Below are positions 58,446 through 64,000 of a DNA stretch of 64,000 nucleotides, piece after piece. The number at the start of each line of letters is the position of its first letter. The first letter of the stretch is position 1. A model generated the notes under the pieces. That model saw nothing but the letters and a program-made list of their open reading frames with translations. It ran no database searches and was not told the origin of the DNA. Source of the stretch: Moniliophthora roreri (taxonomy: Eukaryota; Basidiomycota; Agaricomycetes; Agaricales; Marasmiaceae); the NCBI GenBank assembly GCA_001466705.2, contig LATX02000214.1, forward strand, positions 1 through 64,000, given 5' to 3'. A program made the translations under genes and the position numbers.

Positions 58446-60214
58446 ATGTCCTTCTTTCGTCGAAACCCTGCCCTTCCTCCCGGTCCTTCTCCGCTTCCTC
58501 TGCTTGGGGTAAGCAAACGTTTCATGTATACCTCTCCCGACGCTGAACTGTCTTCAGAATGTCTTCGACATGCCCTCTGGTCAGGAGTGGCTCACATTTG
58601 CCGAGTGGGGTAGGAAATATGGTACGTCGTCATTGTGCTCAAATAAGACCTTCCATTATAATGGCTTACAGGAGGGATATGCTCCGTGACGCTTATGGGT
58701 CAGCCAATGATCATCATCAACTCGGCAGATATTATGGCCGAGCTCGACAAGAAGAGCGCCATCTATTCAGATCGTCCCAGGCTTGAAATGGGAGGCGAGC
58801 TCGTCGGTTACTCGAAGACCCTAGTGCTGGTTCCCTACGGAGATCGGTTTAGAAACTACCGTAGATACATATCTCGCTTGATTGGCACCCCGAAGGCGAT
58901 GTCAAAGTTCTATCCTATGGAAGAAGTCGAGATGCATCGTTTCTTGCAGAGAGTCGCGCATAATCCTGACGACCTCAGTCAACACCTTCGAAAGTGAGTG
59001 TCACTCTGGGTCTACTGTGATTGGATGCTCACAGACGTCTCACACGCTAGGACTTCTGGTGCGATCATCATGAAGCTCGCGTACGGTATTGACGTCTTGG
59101 AAAAGGACGATCCATTCGTCGAACTTATTGAACATGCCAACGATAACTTCAATATAGCCACTGCACCAGGTCACAATCCATTTTAGCTTTCCTTAGTGTT
59201 GTCCACTTAACTTGGGTCTTTCGACTTANCATTTACATCAGTCCTTGGGGAAAGCGCCCATATCCTTCGTCACCAGTTCACTTGAAAACGAAGACAAGCT
59301 AAGTGAAGAAGAGATTTTCGAGATCAAGCACACCGCAGCCTCACTGTATGGGGCTGGCGCAGATACTACTGTCTCTGCGCAATATGCCTTCTTCCTTGCC
59401 ATGGTCCGCCACCCTGGTAGGCCTTCATCCAGCGGTCAGAAGAACATTACCTGACACGCCACTTTTTTTTGCAGAGGTCCAGCGGAAAGCTCAAGCCGAG
59501 ATTGACGCAGTCGCGGGGAATGATAGGCTACCCTCTTTCGGCGATAAGGAACATTTACCATATGTCAATGCCGTGCTCAGCGAGGCTCTCCGATGGAACA
59601 GTGTTGCGCCTACTGGTAGGGACCTTCACTCTTCATCCGCCTTGTCTATTTTGACCATCGAAACGATAGGTGTTCCCCATCGAGCGACAGAGGACGGCAT
59701 GATTGGGGGTTACTTTATACCGAAAGGATCTATCATTATCACCAACCTTTGGTTCGTCCTGTAGAGCCCGCATTCCCCGTTACCTTCTCATGAACACCCT
59801 TCAGGTATATGTTGAATGACCCGGCGGTCTACCCTGACCCCTTCAAGTTTGACCCGGAGCGATTCATCGCTACACCCGAAAAGCCAGCACAAAGGGATCC
59901 TCGACACGCCTGCTTCGGATACGCCCGTCGCATCTGCGTTGGGTTGCATCTCGCCGAAGCATCACTCTGGCTATGCATTGTCATGTCTCTTGCAGTGTTC
60001 GACATCAGCCCTGCCGTAGGAGAAGACGGCAAACCTATCATTCCAGAGCACGAGAATACGAACGGAACGATTAGGTCAGTAAAGCCGCAATAATCTCCAA
60101 TTGGATTGGGCTCACCGGACATTATATCTCAGTCATCCGAAAGCATTCAAGTGCACAATCAAACCTCGTTCGGAGAAAGCCCTTTCTCTTATCAACGGCG
60201 ACGTATCGCAATAG
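58446..60214 (+). CDS. Cytochrome P450 monooxygenase (middle lost at an N)
   Basis: A heme-thiolate monooxygenase, probably for lipid, aromatic or secondary metabolism; substrate unknown. Exons 58446-58508, 58558-58621, 58672-58993 and 59051-59169, then after the N at 59229: 59242-59416, 59475-59615, 59670-59751, 59805-60074 and 60133-60214. Phases agree throughout on both sides of the gap. Motifs: proline hinge PALPPGPSPLPLLG at the start (no separate membrane anchor seen, which is short for the class), I-helix GAGADTT, K-helix EALR, PERF (FDPERFI) and heme loop FGYARRICVG. The heme ligand Cys and the Arg are present, but the usual Gly two before the Arg is Ala, and the Pro after Cys is Val. 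About 438 residues are seen. Roughly 50-60 residues between helices F and G are missing at the N, so the break is an assembly gap, not a mutation. Confidence 0.9.
59229..59229. other. Assembly gap inside the P450 gene
   Basis: A single N in what should be intron-exon sequence. The family's segment between the NIATAPG and GKAPISFV parts is absent, so real sequence is missing here. Confidence 0.8.
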
Positions 60215-60898
60215 ACTTACCTTCCTTTTAAGTTTCATCCCATTTATTACTTACTCTATTTGGATACCTCTCGATGCTCTGATCTCTCTCTTTATTGCGG
60301 CTATTAGTACCGAAACATATAAACTTTTATTGGGATGCTGGGTCTACATTCACGCACTAGGTAATTCAATATACTTCCTTCGCACGCATCATATCGTGAT
60401 ATGCAAGGCTGGAGCATTTTGTTGACGGGGTATGGGAAAAGGGTGATCTCTACCCCCTCCTGGTTGCCGGTCCAATCACCGTACGCGCCGCCGGTGAATT
60501 ATCTTCAAGGCGACGGTGTGAAATCAAGGTCTAGATTATCTCCGTTCGAGATTTCGACAGCAACAACCGTGATCGGTGGCTGTGGACTTTCCTGGTAAAC
60601 TTTCAATGCTTCGTTGTCGAGTTCAACTCGGGGGTTGTTCCGTCGCCGGGAGACTCGTACTGCTAAAGGTTGAAAGCTTCCCAAGCCTTCCGTCTCCGAA
60701 TCGCTGACTGGCTGAGCAAACCAGCCTTGGAAGAAAAGGCATCTCCGTGCTCCCAACGGAAGGCTTTGACCGAGGTAAAGTGTCTTCCAATAAATTCCTG
60801 AAAGTTGTTCGTCTCTCGACTCGCGACTGGCGCCTAGTTTCCTTCGTATGAAGTTGGTCCAACGAACGCCTTCTTACAGACTTTGTGCGACGGGCCCN
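60215..60898. other. P450 3' flank, first copy (ends at N)
   Basis: Downstream DNA identical to 61389-62072. It holds the C-terminal part of the possible convergent minus-strand gene annotated at 61679, here truncated by the N at 60899. Confidence 0.6.
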
Positions 60899-60899
60899 A
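60899..60899. other. Scaffold join with 1174-bp exact repeat
   Basis: The sequence 59726-60898 recurs as 60900-62072 with no difference I could find. The right copy continues smoothly to unique sequence, the left stops at the N. Unmerged contig overlap is the simplest reading. Confidence 0.9.
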
Positions 60900-61388
60900 G
60901 GATCTATCATTATCACCAACCTTTGGTTCGTCCTGTAGAGCCCGCATTCCCCGTTACCTTCTCATGAACACCCTTCAGGTATATGTTGAATGACCCGGCG
61001 GTCTACCCTGACCCCTTCAAGTTTGACCCGGAGCGATTCATCGCTACACCCGAAAAGCCAGCACAAAGGGATCCTCGACACGCCTGCTTCGGATACGCCC
61101 GTCGCATCTGCGTTGGGTTGCATCTCGCCGAAGCATCACTCTGGCTATGCATTGTCATGTCTCTTGCAGTGTTCGACATCAGCCCTGCCGTAGGAGAAGA
61201 CGGCAAACCTATCATTCCAGAGCACGAGAATACGAACGGAACGATTAGGTCAGTAAAGCCGCAATAATCTCCAATTGGATTGGGCTCACCGGACATTATA
61301 TCTCAGTCATCCGAAAGCATTCAAGTGCACAATCAAACCTCGTTCGGAGAAAGCCCTTTCTCTTATCAACGGCGACGTATCGCAATAG
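60900..61388 (+). pseudogene. Duplicate of P450 3' exons (probable assembly artefact)
   Basis: Begins in the middle of the P450 exon ending LW and repeats the last two exons including the heme motif and the stop (at 61388). No upstream exons. It should not be counted as a second gene. Confidence 0.85.
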
Positions 61389-61678
61389 ACTTACCTTCCT
61401 TTTAAGTTTCATCCCATTTATTACTTACTCTATTTGGATACCTCTCGATGCTCTGATCTCTCTCTTTATTGCGGCTATTAGTACCGAAACATATAAACTT
61501 TTATTGGGATGCTGGGTCTACATTCACGCACTAGGTAATTCAATATACTTCCTTCGCACGCATCATATCGTGATATGCAAGGCTGGAGCATTTTGTTGAC
61601 GGGGTATGGGAAAAGGGTGATCTCTACCCCCTCCTGGTTGCCGGTCCAATCACCGTACGCGCCGCCGGTGAATTATCT

Positions 61679-62060
61679 TCAAGGCGACGGTGTGAAATCA
61701 AGGTCTAGATTATCTCCGTTCGAGATTTCGACAGCAACAACCGTGATCGGTGGCTGTGGACTTTCCTGGTAAACTTTCAATGCTTCGTTGTCGAGTTCAA
61801 CTCGGGGGTTGTTCCGTCGCCGGGAGACTCGTACTGCTAAAGGTTGAAAGCTTCCCAAGCCTTCCGTCTCCGAATCGCTGACTGGCTGAGCAAACCAGCC
61901 TTGGAAGAAAAGGCATCTCCGTGCTCCCAACGGAAGGCTTTGACCGAGGTAAAGTGTCTTCCAATAAATTCCTGAAAGTTGTTCGTCTCTCGACTCGCGA
62001 CTGGCGCCTAGTTTCCTTCGTATGAAGTTGGTCCAACGAACGCCTTCTTACAGACTTTGT
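61679..62060 (-). CDS. Possible gene convergent to the P450, function unknown
   Basis: A minus-strand frame open for about 120 codons reads RWTNFIRRKLGASRESRDEQ, then GIYWKTLYLGQSLPLGARRC, SDSETEGLGSFQPLAVRV and EALKVYQESPQPPITVVAVE, ending in an acidic tail. Its composition looks like real protein. It has no ATG of its own, so an upstream exon would be needed, for instance from an ATG near 62150. An overlapping frame of 138 codons starting at 62213 is the alternative but looks less protein-like. The last part also appears at 60505-60898 through the assembly repeat. No family recognised. Confidence 0.35.
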
Positions 62061-62213
62061 GCGACGGGCCCTGGCCTGCATGGACCGAGTTGACCGGGAT
62101 GACCTGACAAGAACGGAAAGAGCCTTGGTCTCAAAAGTCATAGACTTGTCGGCAGTGGGCCGGCGTGAACCGCCGACAGGAACGAGTTCGGTTTTTTTTT
62201 TTTTTTCAATCAT

Positions 62214-64000
62214 TTGCTAGCTGCGAATTTATTTCCATTATTGGGTGCAGCATGTATTAGTAGGTGCGACGTACTTTCTCACGGCTCATGTTCAATCAAG
62301 CAACAGTGGATGTAGCCGTCTGATCAGAACCTCCACATTTTCTTATTGGCCGTCTTTCAGATATTATGCACTGGCAGAAGGTCAGTTGAATTTCAGACAG
62401 CTTTCAGATGAGATTCCCACCATCTGTCTGGGCCTTGCTGCCCCAGTATCCTCTCCTCTCCATGTGTAGATAGTGAATGGAATGTGCTATGAACATATAA
62501 GTGTTATTATTCTGGTTGAAACAGGATTGGGGAGAGGAGAGAAAAACATACTGCTTTGCTATGGAATAGGTGCCTTTTCAGATGGCTTGGTACCTTTCAG
62601 ATGGTGATGGAATCAAAAGGGACACCTTTCCAGACAACTGGGTGCTTTTAAGATGGAACCAAGAATCTGAAAATTTTATCAGAAGACGTTATGGTATTTT
62701 CAGATGCCTATTTCAGATTTCAGAAGAACACATACTGAAGCTCACTTGCAAAACCATCAGCTTGACATCAGCCACCAGTTGTATTATTCATAGAAAACAT
62801 ATTGAGGGTGAAGTAGAATTTTGAAGGCCATCTATAAACCATCATGGTAAGTTCAGACATTCCTTAATGTACATACCTTTCAGACAGTTTCTGGATATGT
62901 ATGTCTAGTGAATACCTAGTGGCATAAGGTATTATTAAATAAACAGGTCAGCTACTTGCAATATGTGTCCATATCTGAAGCCCTGAGCAACACATAAGCA
63001 GCTCAAGGAGCAGCCTAAGTAGCAGAAGACAGAGCAAATGAAAAGAGTAAAATTGCTAAAAGGTTGTGCATAGTCTATGAGTGTCAAACTGGCACTAGTC
63101 ACTTTCCAGCTCAGCATTAATATAACCAGTTGCTGAAAAATGAGAAAAAAAATCATAGCAAACAAAATATGCACCTTTAGCCTTAGATAGCATAGATCCT
63201 AAATCAGATAATAAGTCATATAAGCTGAAAAATTCAGTGGGTACGGGGAATCAAAGAGTAAAAGGTTACACAATGCATCTGATTGACCTGTCCTCAGACT
63301 GCATGCATAGGTGAAATGTATCCAATTGGAGTCATCTTCAAGCACCTGCTCACCAATGTTAACCTTGCTCAGAGTCAGAAGCTCCAGTATAGCTTTAATA
63401 CTCTATAGTAACATATTGAAAGACTCCACTGCTGCTGAGTGTGTGTATGGAACTAGTATATTATTATGTGGGGTTGGTTGTGCAATGCTTTCAAGTTTAA
63501 TCAATAAAACTTACTGACAGCACAGGCCAGAGCTACAGTATGTTAACAGATAATTGGAAACCTACTTGAAGATTAGTAAGAGTATCTGCATGAGTTCCAA
63601 GTGCAGCAACATGTATGTTCTTCAAGTTTCAACAAATGATAACTTTCTGGCAGTAACTGTTTGGGACAGTGGCTCTGATTGGTACTGATGTTGCTGCATT
63701 AGCTATGTCAGTAGGGCTGAATTTCTGAGGTATATAGAAGAAAATCAGCTTGGATTTGAGTTGCATAAGACATAGCAAAACAAAAAAACATACTAATGTC
63801 AAGTATATGTCAAAAAGTGAAAAGAAAGAACTATGTCATTCAAAGAAGTAAAAAGCACAGGAATATCTGAAATGTCAACAGCATATGCCCACTTTCAGAT
63901 TTTTAATTTGATCTGAAAAAACCCTGTGCAGTCTGAAATAATATGTTGGCTTCTGAAAGAGTACTTCTGAAAAAGAACAATCTTTTCCCTTATCCTCTGT
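62214..64000. repeat. AT-rich repeat with TTTCAGA/TCTGAAA motif arrays (runs off the window)
   Basis: Directly after a T16 run (about 62190) the DNA turns AT-rich and CpG-poor. About ten TTTCAGA-type words occur in 62355-62735, mostly on the plus strand. About six occur in 63865-63985, mostly inverted (TCTGAAA). Motif arrays that flip orientation are typical subterminal repeats of DNA transposons. No transposase frame recognised in between. The right end lies outside the window. Confidence 0.5.

Noticed and set aside
60983..61267. A second P450 gene
   Set aside because: It is an exact repeat of the last exons across an N; no upstream exons exist.

Overview
The window looks like nuclear DNA of a mushroom-forming basidiomycete (Agaricomycetes). 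The real genes are cut by many 49-60 bp GT-AG introns. Two are families typical of that group: a DUF6534 multi-pass membrane protein and a tannase/feruloyl esterase. The repeats are Copia, hAT and basidiomycete-specific transposase families. I cannot name the species.

Layout. (1) 1-7.6 kb: a CpG-normal genic block with a decayed zinc alcohol/formaldehyde dehydrogenase (minus) and an intact four-exon tannase/feruloyl esterase gene (4877-6602, plus). (2) 7.6-54.8 kb: a nested, mostly CpG-poor transposon block. It opens with a gag-only LTR element (7634-9111) that has both LTRs, a 5-bp target duplication, a Copia-type half-tRNA primer site and a purine tract. A hAT element (10162-22171) follows, with terminal inverted repeats and a perfect 8-bp duplication. 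It carries a broken transposase and a second, divergent gene, and has itself been hit by a MITE and a 1.7-kb non-coding element ('family A'). The hAT lies beside a broken transposase-like gene (22180-25626). Then come about 13 kb of LTR-like repeat mosaic, Copia element 1 (39.3-44.5 kb) and Copia element 2 (44508-53676). Copia 2 contains a young CpG-rich solo LTR and a family A copy. A MITE with 26-of-27-bp inverted repeats and an internal tRNA-SINE-like module closes the block. (3) 54.8-62.2 kb: a second CpG-normal block with a DUF6534 membrane protein gene (minus), a cytochrome P450 gene (plus) and a possible convergent gene. (4) 62.2-64 kb: an AT-rich repeat with many TTTCAGA/TCTGAAA motifs, cut off by the window end.

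Seven single N characters mark scaffold joins (20432, 29458, 35268, 48262, 55422, 59229, 60899). At several of them the sequence before the N repeats after it. These apparent tandem duplications are most likely unmerged overlapping contigs or two nuclear haplotypes, so lengths and copy numbers here are inflated. Copies of the same repeat differ largely by C-to-T and G-to-A changes, often at CpG. This suggests methylation-linked decay or a RIP-like process, and one edge of it falls inside the gag-only element.
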